The notes: generated from the letters alone by a model not told the origin. Positions 20,405 to 29,894 are shown, counted from the first letter of the stretch. The stretch is DNA of 64,000 bases from Semisulcospira habei (GCA_036245525.1 BTPG01000004.1:208867452-208931451), one strand, 5' to 3'. Numbers and translations: made by a program.

Positions 20405-20655
20405 AAACCAACCCCTGATCAACACACACGTCGGCGCACACAAATAAAGATGGACACACAGCGCTTCCCGCCATTAGTATGCTCCGTGGGCTCGTGTAGC
20501 GACAGGACTCCATCTCCTATTCTAACCCACCCTCTGATCCACACACACTGGCACACAAAAATAAAGATGGACACACAAAAATTCCTGCCATTCGTAAGCT
20601 CTGTGGTTTGGCCTAGCATAGCTATTCTGAAGAATAATAGCACGAGCAACGAGCA
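20405..20655. repeat. Diverged tandem duplication, ~122-bp unit
   Basis: Two neighbouring blocks share AATAAAGATGGACACACA, then TTCC-GCCATT and GTAAGCTC/GTATGCTC, offset by about 122 bp. No coding role is visible. Confidence 0.55.
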
Positions 20656-20800
20656 GCGAAATGACGTCACTTCAAGCTTCACGTCATGGCATCATTAGTC
20701 CCACGACGCTGTGTTCATAGTGACGACTCGATGTTATACATCACTCATCGCAGTACTAACATTTGACGTATCAGAGCATCAACTTTGCAATTTTCTTGCT

Positions 20801-21170
20801 GATTTTCACGCCTAGGGTTTACAGGTCACAATTTTGACCCAATCCTACCCCAGGGCCGGGACAAACAGCAGGCTTATGCAAACACTGTTCATGAAAAATC
20901 ATGCGGGTATTAATGTGAAGATAGTTTTTTTCATAAAATAAAATTAAGGTTATATCAGCTGTTTTACAAATGACTCTGAAAAAATGGTGCAGAAAATTGT
21001 CTGATTTTCACACCTAGGGCATACAGGTCACAATTGACCTAAACGTACCCGACAGCCGAGACAAACTGTAGGCTTATGTAAATACCCTATACGAAAAATC
21101 ACGCCATTATTGATAAGAAGAATGGTTTTTTTTTGTAAAAAAGATAAAATTGTTTTAAGATTAACCCATA
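20801..21170. repeat. Diverged tandem duplication, ~202-bp unit
   Basis: GATTTTCACGCCTAGGGTTT at about 20801 recurs as GATTTTCACACCTAGGGCAT at about 21003, with TACAGGTCACAAT, AGGCTTATG and AAAAATCA in the same order in both. Confidence 0.6.
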
Positions 21171-21559
21171 TAATTTATGAAATAATCCCCCAAATATGAA
21201 AATATATTTTTTTAAAAATAATTTAATAATCACTGAAAAATTTCTAGAGGTACAATGCTGGTTAACGAACTCATTCAATATCTTCCTTCTATCTAGCTAT
21301 ATGCAAAATATCTAGAAAAAATAAAAAAAATTACAGACTCCAGCGAGGATCAACCGGTTTTTGTGAAATGACCATTTTCTCGCTAATGAGCATCTTAATC
21401 AAAACAAGAAAGGCAAAGCCATTATGGCTCATGTGTATGACTAATTTACATGTGTGTGACCTTTGTGACAAGGGCTGGCTTCTGCAGCAGCAAAATCCAC
21501 GTTTACTGAAAATATACGTATTTTTCACCAATCTGTCACACCCCTCCCCCCCACCCTCC

Positions 21560-22437
21560 CCCCACACACCCCCCTGCCGTGACCCTTAACATTTGTGAAG
21601 AGTCGACTAAATTAGTATGTATAGGAAGGTCTTATCATCAGCTATCTTTGTACCAAATTTGGTTGAAAAATTTGCAAAAATTTGGGAATACCTACAATTT
21701 TATAAAAAAATCAGCATTTTACACACATTTGCCAGCCTCTTTGCAAGGGGTCATCCAAATAGTATGCATAGGTAGGTCTTACCATCAGGTATCTCTGTAC
21801 CAAATTTGGGTTTTAAGTTGTGAATAGTATTTGAGAATAAACATCTTTTGTCAAAATAAGGCCATTTTAGACCTATTTCCTGAGCTCTCATGACCTTTGA
21901 CCTTTCTGAGGGATGAACCAAATAAGTGAGCATAGAAAGGTCTCTCTGTAGCAAGTTTGGGTTTAAAGTTGTGAATAGTATTTGAGAAAAAAACATCTTT
22001 TGTCAAAATATGGCTATTCAGACCAATTTCCTGAGCCCGTGTGACCCTTGACCTTTCTGAGGGGTCATCCAAATTAGTATGCATAGATAGGTCTTACCAT
22101 CAGGTATCTCTGTACCAAGTTTGGGTTTGAAGTTGTGAATAGTATTTGAAAAAAAAACATCTTTTGTCAAAATATGGCTATTTTTCACCTATTTCCTGAG
22201 CTCTTGTGACCCTTGACCTTTCCAAGGGATCAACCAAATTAGTATGTATAGAAAGGTCTTACCATCAGGTTTCTTTGTACTGGTAGTTTGGGTTTGAAGT
22301 TGTGAATAGTATTTGAGAAAAAATAAATTATGTCAAAATATAGCGATTTTTTACCTATTTCCCGATCCCCTGTGACCTTGACCTTTGTGAGAAGTCACTG
22401 AAATGGGTATGTTTAGAAAGGTCTTGCCACAAAGTAT
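21560..22437 (+). repeat. Degenerate tandem array, ~150-166-bp monomer
   Basis: The phrase CCAAATTAGTATGCATAG recurs near 21608, 21755, 21908, 22068, 22233 and, changed, 22399. Each unit also has ACCAAATTTGGGTT, TTGTGAATAGTATTTGAGAA and TGACCTTTCTGAGG. Six units are visible. The last continues beyond a LINE at 24121-24255. Spacing grows from 147 to 166 bp. Confidence 0.7.
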
Positions 22438-24109
22438 ACTTACTTACTTACGCCTGTCACCCCTACCCGGGTATAGGCCGTCGACGAGAGACCTCCAGCA
22501 ACTCCTGTCCTGTGCTTCTCCTTCAATTCTACTCCAGGTGGTTCCCAGTCTCTTGATGTCTGCTTGGAGGTCTCGACGCCAGGAGTTTCTCGGCCTACCT
22601 CTTTTCCTCTTTCCCTGTGGGTTCCATGACAATGCCTGCCTAGTGATACTGGAAGCTGGCTTTCTCAGACTGTGACCGATCCATCCCCATCTTCTTCGCC
22701 CAATTTCATTCTCTGCTGTTATCTGCTCTGTTCTCTCCCAGAGTCTGACGTTGCTGATCTTCTCTGGCCAGTGGATTTTCAAAATTCTTCTAAGGCAACT
22801 GTTCATGAAGGTCTGTACTCTGTTGACTGTGGTTTTTGTCAATCTCCATGTCTCTGCTCCATATAGGAGAACTGCTTTTACATTGGAGTTGAAAATCCGG
22901 ACTTTGGTGTGTTGTGACAGCTCTCTGGAACTCCACACTTTTTTCAACTGGAGAAAGGCTGCTCTGGCTTTACCGATTCGTGCTCTGACATCTGCATCAG
23001 TGCCGCCTTTTTTGTCTATGATGCTCCCGAGATAGGTGAAGGACTCCACCTCCTCCAACGGGGGTGCCAGCAAGCAAGACTGGTTCTTCCCTGGTTGCGT
23101 TCAGCCTCATTGTCTTTGTTTTCTGTTTGTGAATGGTGAGGCCCACTTGGGACGAGATGTCAGCTAGCCTCGTGGTCTTGTCCTGCATTTGTTGATGAGT
23201 GTGGGACAGTAATGCCAGGTCGTCTGCAAAATCGAGGTCGTCAAGCTGTGTCCACAGTGTCCACTGTATTCCACTTCATCTGTGCTCTGTGGTCATCTTC
23301 ATGACCCAGTCTATGGCCAGTAGGAAGAGGAACGGAGACAGCAGACACCCCTGCCTGACACCAGTTCTGACCTGGAGCTCTCTGGTGAACTGCCCTTCGT
23401 GGATCACGCGACATGTCATGCCATCATAGCTGCTCTTGATCAGGCGGACGAGCTTTGTGGGTACACCATAGTGTCGTAGGAGTTTCCACAGAGTCTCTCG
23501 GTCCACGCTGTCAAATGCTTTCTCATAATCCACAAAGTTGACGTACAGCGGGGAGCTCCACTCCAGAGACTGTTCCACGATGATGCGGAGAGTGGCGATC
23601 TGGTCTGTACATGATCGGTTCTTCCTGAATCCTGCTTGCTGGTCTCTCAGCTGGGGGGTCAACGGAGCTCTTCATTCTCTCTAGGATGATCCTGTTGAAG
23701 ACCTTTCCTGGTACTGACAGCAAGGTGATTCCTCTGTAGTTGGAACACTTGCTGAGGTCGCCTTTCTTGGGAAGCTTGATTAGGTACCCCTCCTTCCAGT
23801 CAGCTGGCATCACCTCCTCTTCCCAGATCTTTCCAAACAGTGGGTACAGCATCTCAACTGTTGTCTCTAGGTCTGCTTTCAGAGACTCCGCTGGGATGCC
23901 ATCTGGCCCTGCTGCTTTGCCATTCTTCAAAAATGCCACTGCTTTTCTGATCTCTTCCCGGCTGGGTCTGTCACAGCTGATGGGTAGGTCGGTCTCTGCC
24001 GGCTGGATGTCGGGGGGGTCGGGTGGGCTAGGTCTGTTCAGTAACTCTTCAAAATACTCGGCCCATCTGTCGAGTTGGTCTGCTCTGTCTGCAATAGGCT
24101 TGCCTTCTT
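22438..24109 (-). mobile_element. 5'-truncated RTE-type LINE
   Basis: The insertion is flanked by an exact 11-bp duplication CCACAAAGTAT (22427-22437 and 24110-24120) and ends in a short tail, AAGTAAGTAAGT on the minus strand, after GGGTAGGGGTGACAGGCG. Only the reverse transcriptase part remains (1.67 kb). It interrupts the last unit of the tandem repeat. Confidence 0.85.
22444..24109 (-). pseudogene. RTE reverse transcriptase fragment
   Basis: Three frames cover the protein: 24109-23523 (VEEGKPIADRADQLDRW, LKNGKAAGPDGIPAESLK, LPKKGDLSKCSNYRGITLL), 23662-23276 (LRDQQAGFRKNRSCTDQI, VNFVDYEKAFDSVDRE, VRQGCLLSPFLF) and 23073-22444 (VESFTYLGSII, VLLYGAETWRLTK, WGWIGHSLR and RGRPRNSWRR). The YADD region falls at a frame break near 23230. 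It lacks the endonuclease, so it is not active. The first 20 residues of the upstream open frame belong to the flank. Confidence 0.8.
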
Positions 24110-24120
24110 CCACAAAGTAT

Positions 24121-24255
24121 CTTTGGGCCAAATTTGCAGAATGTGGCTTGATTAGTCTCAGAGAAAATGCCAATGTTAAAGTTTACCACGGACGGCGGAC
24201 AGACGGACGACCACTGGCCCAAACATACTCACTTTTGCTTGAGCCAAAAAAAAAA
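24121..24255 (+). repeat. End of the host repeat after the LINE
   Basis: CTTTGGGCCAAATTTGCAG, then AATGCCAATGTTAAAGTTTA and ACTCACTTTTGC match 17740-17870. With 22399-22437 it reconstructs one uninterrupted repeat end. Confidence 0.65.
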
Positions 24256-24575
24256 AAAAATCTCGAGATAATTCTTTTAGGGACAATATCCTAAAATTTC
24301 AAGCTTGTCCATCCTCAAACGCCGGCTCTAGTCGCTGTCACATACACACACACATACGGCACTTTGGCGCCCATAAGACGTTCTCTAGCAAGGTTTGCAT
24401 AGCTAGATGCGACGTAATTTGTATCTTGTTACTTCTTTGCCAGAATTTCTGCCCCGCACGCCAAAAACGTCATGTGCATGCTCCAGAATGCGCTCCGACC
24501 AGCCCCATTTCAAAGTCTACCCTATTTTCAATACGATAGACAATGACACGCCTTTTACAGACAAACGGCACACAC

Positions 24576-24742
24576 CTTATCGGATTGCTATTTCTTTCCT
24601 TGATATCCTTCGCTTTCTGGACCCCGTCTTTTTTCAGCTTTTGCAAGGAGTCGAGCAACCCACTCAAGGCAACACGTCGGTATGTCCCACCGTGGATCTC
24701 TTTGATGTAAGTCATCAGCTGCCGCACATCACAGAACAAGCT
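24576..24742 (-). CDS. UNC80: UNC80-like exon (first of the three recognised)
   Basis: 167-bp exon with acceptor GTCTGTCTTCCAG before 24742 and donor ATAAG|GTGTGTG after 24576. It reads SLFCDVRQLMTYIKEIHGG then TYRRVALSGLLDSLQKLKK, which lines up closely with the LYCDIRQLVQFIKEAHGN and FRRVALSALLDS stretch of vertebrate UNC80 known to me. This is the best evidence for the gene. It ends in phase 2 (AG), which pairs with the single leading G of the exon at 18957. A tandem AGAG acceptor could shift the start by two bases. A hairpin MITE ends about 20 bp upstream. Confidence 0.75.
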
Positions 24743-24763
24743 CTGGAAGACAGACAGATTTAG

Positions 24764-24988
24764 CCCATTCAGTGCTGAGAAAATCTTAACACCACCCAAC
24801 TGCAAGAGGTATAGATCCTCATGAGCCCCTGCAGTTGCGGGGGCTCGTGAGGANNNNNNNNNNNNNNNNNNNNTCTATGCCTCTTGCTGAGACCAATTTG
24901 TATCCATGTTTCTTGGACGGTTTTGGCTTTTGGTCGTTAAATGAACAACGACTTCAGAAACAACAATGTACAGTGGCAATGAAGGGGG
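24764..24988. mobile_element. Hairpin MITE, GAGCCCCCGC family, containing an assembly gap
   Basis: TTAG (24760-24763) and TTAA (24989-24992) bound ends CCCATTCAGTG and CAATGAAGGGGG. The hairpin 24802-24887 (GCAAGAGGTATAGATCCTC and inverse) contains the 20-N run. Its left end supplies sequence just upstream of the UNC80-like splice acceptor. Confidence 0.7.
24854..24873. other. Assembly gap of 20 N inside a hairpin
   Basis: The gap sits between GAGGA and TCTATGCC, exactly where other copies of this hairpin continue with no extra base. The true gap may be zero, or two different copies were joined. One arm position fails to pair (GAGGTATAG against CTATGCCTC). Confidence 0.95.
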
Positions 24989-25057
24989 TTAAATCACCAT
25001 AACAAGCTAACTAATCGTTCCATCGTTATTCATGCACTTCGCTCTTCCCTGGCTTAC

Positions 25058-25308
25058 CTGGCTACAGCGTCCTCATCTAAGATGGCCCCATTCTCCAGGC
25101 TCTGGCGCATCATCTCCTCCGCTCTCCTAATTCGCCGGATTCGCGGGTGGTTGTCGGCGATAACTCTCTCGATGTCACGCGACATGGCCCACAGCGGCTT
25201 GCCGCCATATTGGCCAAAGTGGGCCAGGGAGTCACGCGCCATCACCTTGCGCTTGCGCATCTCCAAGCACTTCCGCAGTACCTTCTGCTTGACGATGGAT
25301 CGCCGGAC
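25058..25308 (-). CDS. Host exon, product not recognised (b)
   Basis: 251-bp exon with acceptor GTCCCCATAG before 25308 and consensus donor GCCAG|GTAAGC after 25058. The open frame begins in phase 0 (VRRSIVKQKVLRKCLEMRKR), then KVMARDSLAHFGQYGGKPLW, AMSRDIERVIADNHPRIRR and ends GAILDEDAVA in phase 2. It is basic and probably helical. It joins in phase to exon (a). It does not resemble the UNC80 part I can recall, so it may be a lineage-specific UNC80 exon, or another same-strand gene brought in by the nearby gap. It could splice in phase to 18957, or to 24740 by the alternative AG. Confidence 0.6.
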
Positions 25309-25420
25309 CTATGGGGACATACAAAACACAAAATCAAGATGTGACGCACAAAGTCTCGCATCCAGCGGATGCAGCACGTCCCGAATGCGTTAAACCCACC
25401 CCTTCCCCTCTCCTCCTCCA

Positions 25421-25435
25421 CCCCCCCCCCCCCCC

Positions 25436-25466
<31 letters not shown>

Positions 25467-25482
25467 AATAAATAAATAATTT
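25421..25482. repeat. Poly-C, poly-A and TAAA tract
   Basis: About 15 C, then about 28 A, then TAAATAAATAAA and a T run. Possibly a retroposon tail; no body was recognised. Confidence 0.7.
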
Positions 25483-25571
25483 TTTTTTAAAAAATCGTTT
25501 TAAGGGCATCTCTCGTAACTATACACTGACAAACGCTTTCACACAGTGTTACATTTCGCAAGTGACCTCAA

Positions 25572-25635
25572 CAAGAGGCATGGAGGCTCATGAGCCTCCG
25601 CGTAGCGGAGGCTCATGACAATCTACGCCTCTTGC
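25572..25635. repeat. Hairpin, GAGCCCCCGC family, variant
   Basis: CAAGAGGCATGGAGGCTCAT pairs with the inverse ending CTACGCCTCTTG. It lies in the intron between the two unrecognised host exons. Confidence 0.6.
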
Positions 25636-25722
25636 ATTTGGGGAGTTGTTTGCTTTTCCATTAGTGAATTAACAGTTAACACCGAAGCAGACATCATCAG
25701 CACGACTAGAAAACCTTCTTAC

Positions 25723-25939
25723 CTCCACACAAGAGCTGACCAGTTTGATTGACGCTTCGTGCTGCTCCCTCGCTAGACAATTGCTGTACAAGCCCAGCTG
25801 CGCGCGCACGATGTCATTCATCATGTAGACGAACTTACGATGACGTTCTTCCTGTCTGACAACGAGCCCTAGTCGGCCTTCGTCCATGGTGAGGTCTGCT
25901 GAGTTCTTCCAAAATGATAAGACGTTGTTTCGAGTTTGA
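25723..25939 (-). CDS. Host exon, product not recognised (a)
   Basis: 217-bp exon with strong acceptor TTTTCTGTTTCAG before 25939 and consensus donor GTGGAG|GTAAGAAG after 25723. One leading base completes a codon from an unseen exon; it ends in phase 0 and continues in phase into exon (b). It encodes TRNNVLSFWKNSADLTMDEG, RLGLVVRQEERHRKFVYMMN and DIVRAQLGLYSNCLAREQHE, ending SSCVE. It looks like a conserved alpha-helical protein; no family is recognised. Confidence 0.6.
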
Positions 25940-26057
25940 CTGAAACAGAAAATAGACACTCATTGATGATTTCAAAGCAAACATGAATACAGGACTATTG
26001 TTTTCTAGAGTATTTCCTTTTGCCCTGATATGTTCTTAGTAGTCTGGTCGGCCTAAC

Positions 26058-26150
26058 TAGCTAGCTAGCTAGCTAACTAACTAACTGACTGACTAACCAA
26101 CTAACTACCAACTGACTGACTGACTAACTTACTAACTAACTCTAGGTTCC
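26058..26150. repeat. Tetranucleotide repeat (CTAG/CTAA/CTGA)
   Basis: CTAGCTAGCTAGCTAACTAA grades into ACTGACTGACTAACCAACTA. Imperfect microsatellite upstream of the exon at 25939. Confidence 0.75.
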
Positions 26151-26273
26151 TTGTTTTGTTTTTGTTTAAAATTTCGTTCAAGCATCAGAACTGACCCTCT
26201 TTGGGAACTTTCAGCTGCCTCCAACGGGGAAGGTGTGTCGAGTCACGATTTTTTTTAATTAAAAAAAGTTTAA

Positions 26274-26410
26274 CCCTTTGGGTGTCGGTAGCGGTTTTAG
26301 TCGCTATGATTCCTGCAAGAATCATCACCTTTGGGTGTCGGTAGCGGGTTTATTCGCGATGATTCCTGCAGGAATCGTCGCAACTAAAACAGTTACCGAC
26401 ACCCAAAGAG
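26274..26410. mobile_element. TTAA-flanked hairpin MITE with duplicated left arm
   Basis: TTAA at 26270-26273 and 26411-26414. It begins CCCTTTGGGTGTCGGTAGCG and, after GATTCCTGCAAGAATCATCA, begins again (CCTTTGGGTGTCGGTAGCG), then completes the hairpin with one right arm. Length 137 bp against about 83 for other copies. Confidence 0.75.
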
Positions 26411-26555
26411 TTAATTTTTGTACATTCCAGTTTTGTTCGCTGAGGAAAACCGGAGCAGCCTCGACGGACAGCCACACAGCCGTGAGCTAAGAGGTCGCAA
26501 ACGTGCATACACAGTACAGTTCGCGCATAAGGTGAGACATTATAAGTTATTGGTT

Positions 26556-26709
26556 GCTGGGGTTTGCCGCTACACGGACTCTTGTAGGCCTGAGGGAGGT
26601 CAAAGGAACCATTGTACCCCGAAGGCCGAAGGCCTGAGGGGTACGATGGTTTTTCTGATTTCCCAAAGGCCTACAAGGGTCCGTGCAGCAAGCCCCTGCT
26701 ACCAATAAC
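26556..26709. repeat. Imperfect long palindrome
   Basis: GGGTTTGCCGCTACACGGAC and TTGTAGGCCT pair with AGGCCTACAAGGGTCCGTG and GCAAGCCCC, with ACCATTGTACCCC and GGGGTACGATGGT inside. The RTE LINE at 26725 is inserted just beyond it. Confidence 0.6.
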
Positions 26710-26724
26710 GTATTTGTTTTCATT

Positions 26725-29700
26725 CATTCATTCATTCAATCCTCTCTGCGCCGTCTGGTGCTTGAGGCGACGGCAAGGGAGCGCCACTTTTGTCTGTCAG
26801 CTGCTATTTTGGGTGCTGTTTGCAGAGTAAGGCCTCTGTTCTTGAGCTCTCGCTCCACGGTTCGGCGCCACGTCTCCTTTGGTCGCACACGGTTTCTCTT
26901 CCCCTGTGGTGTCCATCTCAGTGCCACCCTTGGTAATAAGTCGGGTGACATTCTGCAAACGTGGCCTAGCCATCTCCATCTCCGTGTGGCGATGGTTTCA
27001 GCGATGCTGTCTGCGCCTGCTCTCTTCCGTAGTTCCTCGTTTGTAATCATGTTTGGCCAGAAGACCTTCATGATCCGTCGCAGGCACTTGTTCTGGAAGA
27101 CTTCCAGCTTGCGTTCCGTAGCAGTAGTGGATTTCCAGCACTCTGACCCATAGAGAAGGACACTCAGCACGTTACTCTTAAAAATACGAAGCTTGGTGTG
27201 GATGCTCAGGTTTGTGGTCCTCCAGATGGGTTTCAGCATTGCGAAGGCTTGGTTGGCTTTGCTGATTCTTGTGGTGATCTCCCTTGTGCAGTCTCCATCT
27301 GTGGTAACCTTGCTGCCCAGGTACGTGAACTCGTCCACCTCTTGCAGAGGTTGGTCATTGATGGTGATTGGGTCGCCCACTATGGTGTTCTTCCTCATGA
27401 CTTGAGTCTTCCTAATGTTGACCCCGAGACCTATGGAGCTTGCTGACTGTGTCAACTGTTGTGTCTTCTGTTGCATGTCCTGGTTTCTGCTTGCCAGCAG
27501 CCCGATATCATCAGCGTAGTCGAGGTCATCCAGCATTGAGGTCAGCGTCCACTGAATTCCCTGCCTCCTTCCCTCTGTGGTGCGGCGCATGATCCAATCA
27601 ATTGCCATTGAGAAGAGGATCGGCGAAAGAATACATCCTTGTTTCACTCCGGTTTCCACCTTAAACGGTTCGGTGAGCTGGTTGTTGTGGACGACTCTGC
27701 ACTCAAAATTCTTGTACAGGGACCTGATGACGTTGACAAGTTTCTGGGGAATTCCATAGTATCGCAGGATTTTCCAAAGGGAGTCTCGATGCAGACTGTC
27801 GAAGGCCTTCTCAAAGTCCACAAAGACCACATAGAGGGATCCATTCCATTCGTTAGACTGTTCAAGGATCTGTCTCAGGACGAAAATATGGTCAATGCAG
27901 GACTTGCCTTTCCTAAAGCCTGCCTGCTCCTGGCGAAGGATGCCATCCACTGCTGTCGTAATGCGTTCAAGGAGAATGCGGCTGAAGATCTTGCTGGTGA
28001 GGGATAGTAAGGTGATGCCTCGCCAGTTGTTACAGTTCCCCAGGTCTCCTTTCTTCGGAAGTTTGACGATGGTGCCGGTCTTCCAATCGCTCGGCGCTTC
28101 TTCAGTGTCCCAGATCTTTTGAAAAATCTGACAAAGAAGCTGCGGCGTTACCGTATCTTCTACTTTCAGCATCTCGGGGCACACTCCGTCATCGCCAGGT
28201 GCCTTCCCGTTCTTCAGCTTTTGAATGGCCTGCTTGACTTCCGCAATAGTAATGTTGCCGAGGTTAATGTCCAGGTCCTCCTCCGCTTCAGGAATGTCAG
28301 TGAGGATTGGTGGGTCTGAGCGGTTCAGGATGGACTCGAAGTGTTGCTTCCATCTCTTCAGCTTCTCTTTCTCTACTGTGACATGAGTTCCATCGTCAGC
28401 TCTCACTGGAAGGTCGTGGTACTGTCCGTAATTGCCCTTCAGCTTCTTGGTGTTCTGGTATACTGTCTTCATGTCTCTCTGTTTTGCAGCTGCCTCCGCT
28501 TCTTCTGCCAGCCTTTCTGTGTGCATTCTCTTGTCTCTTCTTGCTGATGTCTTCACCGCTTGATCTTTCTCTCTGTATTCTCTTGATATTCTTTCCTTCA
28601 GTCTTGGTGATTTGGTGTCCAAAAGTTTCTTCTTGATCTGTCTTCTCTCTTCTATGCGAGCCCACGTGTCTTCTGAGATCCACTCTGTCTTCCTGCTCTT
28701 TCTGTATCCTAAAACTTCCCCTCCTGTTTCCTTCATGGCTCTGTTGAAATCTTCAATAGTCAGCGCTGTCTCATCTTCCAAAACACTAAATCTATTCCTG
28801 AGGGCCAACCTAAACTCTTCTTTCACTTTTGGGTCTTTCAACTTGGCCACGTCGTAGCGCTGATTTCTGGTGTCTCCTATCTTTACTTTCCTAAGCTTCA
28901 ATGTCACCTTCCCCACCAGAAGACTATGGTCGCTGCCAATGTCAGCATGTCGCATCACTCGCACATCCTGCAGAGAGTGCCTCCAGCGACCGTTAATGAT
29001 GATGTGGTCGATCTGGTTCTGGGTCTTGCCGTCTGGTGATTTCCATGTGAGTTTGTGGATCTCCCTATGCGCAAACAGGGTCCCTCCTATGACTAAGTCA
29101 TTTTCCTCGCAGAAATTGACCAGCCTCTCCCCGTTGTCGTTGATCACACCCGCTCCATGTCGTCCCACGGTCCTCTCTCTGTCTTCATTGTCGCAGCCAA
29201 CCTTAGCGTTGAAGTCACCGATCAGCATCAGCACGTCATGTCGAGGGATGTCTTCCAAAACAGCTTGGAGGGCGTCGTAGAATGCATCCTTATCCTCTTC
29301 TTCCGCGTCGTCTATCGGTGCGTAGCCCACAACAATAGACAGCTTTGCGTATTTGGAATTCATCCTGACGTACAGCAGGCGCTCGTTCACAGGTTTCCAC
29401 TGTAGGACGGTGTTGGCCTTGCTCTTATTGATGATGACAGCAACTCCTTCTCGGTGTTCGTTGTCTGTTCTTCCAGACCAGATGATGACTTCTCCGGAGC
29501 TCAACCTCTGTTTGCCAGCACCAGTCCATCTTGCTTCTGTTTCTCCCATGAGGGTTAGTTTGTGGCGGTTCAGTTCACTTACTGCTTGCGCCAGCTTTCC
29601 AGTCTGGTAGAGCGTTCGCACATTCCAGCATCCAATTCTGATCCATCGTTTTGGCGTCAGGAGTTCCGCTATCGGGGTGGAGACGTCCTTGCGGCTTTGG

Positions 29701-29894
29701 TCCCCATCCGTCATAAGTCCAGTTTCCTGGTCTGCTTCGCTCCCAGCGCCGGTTGTCGCTTTTTCCCTTGTTGTCGTTTCCGTAGCAAGTTTCTTTTTAC
29801 AGGGTGGAGTCGCTAGCCCCACGCCTAACCCTCCTCCTTTATCCTGACTTGGGACAGGCAGTTAAGCCACCAAAGGGGCCTCCCTGGTGGAGTT
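26725..29894 (-). mobile_element. Full-length RTE-type LINE with intact ORF
   Basis: The 3170-bp element is flanked by a perfect 15-bp duplication GTATTTGTTTTCATT (26710-26724 and 29895-29909). The minus-strand 3' end is a short TGAATGAATGAA tail immediately after the ORF; the leader before the ORF is only 72 bp. One ORF, tiny untranslated regions and a short simple tail are typical of the RTE clade, whose full size is about 3.2-3.5 kb. Confidence 0.92.
26736..29822 (-). CDS. RTE endonuclease-reverse transcriptase, uninterrupted
   Basis: This 1028-residue protein nicks the target and primes reverse transcription of its own RNA. The AP-endonuclease part has CWNVRT (about 65-70), the catalytic glutamate in GETEARW (94), GDFNAKVG (202), a QNQIDH stretch (271) and GSDHSLL (296). 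The reverse transcriptase has LKNGKAPGDDG (537), LPKKGDLGNCNNWRGITLL (588), QAGFRKGKS (633), FVDFEKAFDS (667), GVKQGCILSP (725) and the catalytic YADD (769). The C-terminus shows the WRWLGHVCR and RPKETWRRTVERE motifs of RTE proteins. No stop or frameshift is visible. The first 50 residues are charged and unstructured; MGLATPPCKKK is taken as start. Confidence 0.92.
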   Translation of the reverse strand: MGLATPPCKKKLATETTTREKATTGAGSEADQETGLMTDGDQSRKDVSTPIAELLTPKRWIRIGCWNVRTLYQTGKLAQAVSELNRHKLTLMGETEARWTGAGKQRLSSGEVIIWSGRTDNEHREGVAVIINKSKANTVLQWKPVNERLLYVRMNSKYAKLSIVVGYAPIDDAEEEDKDAFYDALQAVLEDIPRHDVLMLIGDFNAKVGCDNEDRERTVGRHGAGVINDNGERLVNFCEENDLVIGGTLFAHREIHKLTWKSPDGKTQNQIDHIIINGRWRHSLQDVRVMRHADIGSDHSLLVGKVTLKLRKVKIGDTRNQRYDVAKLKDPKVKEEFRLALRNRFSVLEDETALTIEDFNRAMKETGGEVLGYRKSRKTEWISEDTWARIEERRQIKKKLLDTKSPRLKERISREYREKDQAVKTSARRDKRMHTERLAEEAEAAAKQRDMKTVYQNTKKLKGNYGQYHDLPVRADDGTHVTVEKEKLKRWKQHFESILNRSDPPILTDIPEAEEDLDINLGNITIAEVKQAIQKLKNGKAPGDDGVCPEMLKVEDTVTPQLLCQIFQKIWDTEEAPSDWKTGTIVKLPKKGDLGNCNNWRGITLLSLTSKIFSRILLERITTAVDGILRQEQAGFRKGKSCIDHIFVLRQILEQSNEWNGSLYVVFVDFEKAFDSLHRDSLWKILRYYGIPQKLVNVIRSLYKNFECRVVHNNQLTEPFKVETGVKQGCILSPILFSMAIDWIMRRTTEGRRQGIQWTLTSMLDDLDYADDIGLLASRNQDMQQKTQQLTQSASSIGLGVNIRKTQVMRKNTIVGDPITINDQPLQEVDEFTYLGSKVTTDGDCTREITTRISKANQAFAMLKPIWRTTNLSIHTKLRIFKSNVLSVLLYGSECWKSTTATERKLEVFQNKCLRRIMKVFWPNMITNEELRKRAGADSIAETIATRRWRWLGHVCRMSPDLLPRVALRWTPQGKRNRVRPKETWRRTVERELKNRGLTLQTAPKIAADRQKWRSLAVASSTRRRRED

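Noticed and set aside
25054..25058. Stop codon right after the 25308-25058 frame as the end of a gene
   Set aside because: The TAA belongs to the splice donor GTAAGC; the frame ends in a consensus CAG|GTAAG site.
27639..29816. Plus-strand ORFs across the RTE LINE
   Set aside because: Antisense shadows of the intact 1028-codon minus-strand ORF.
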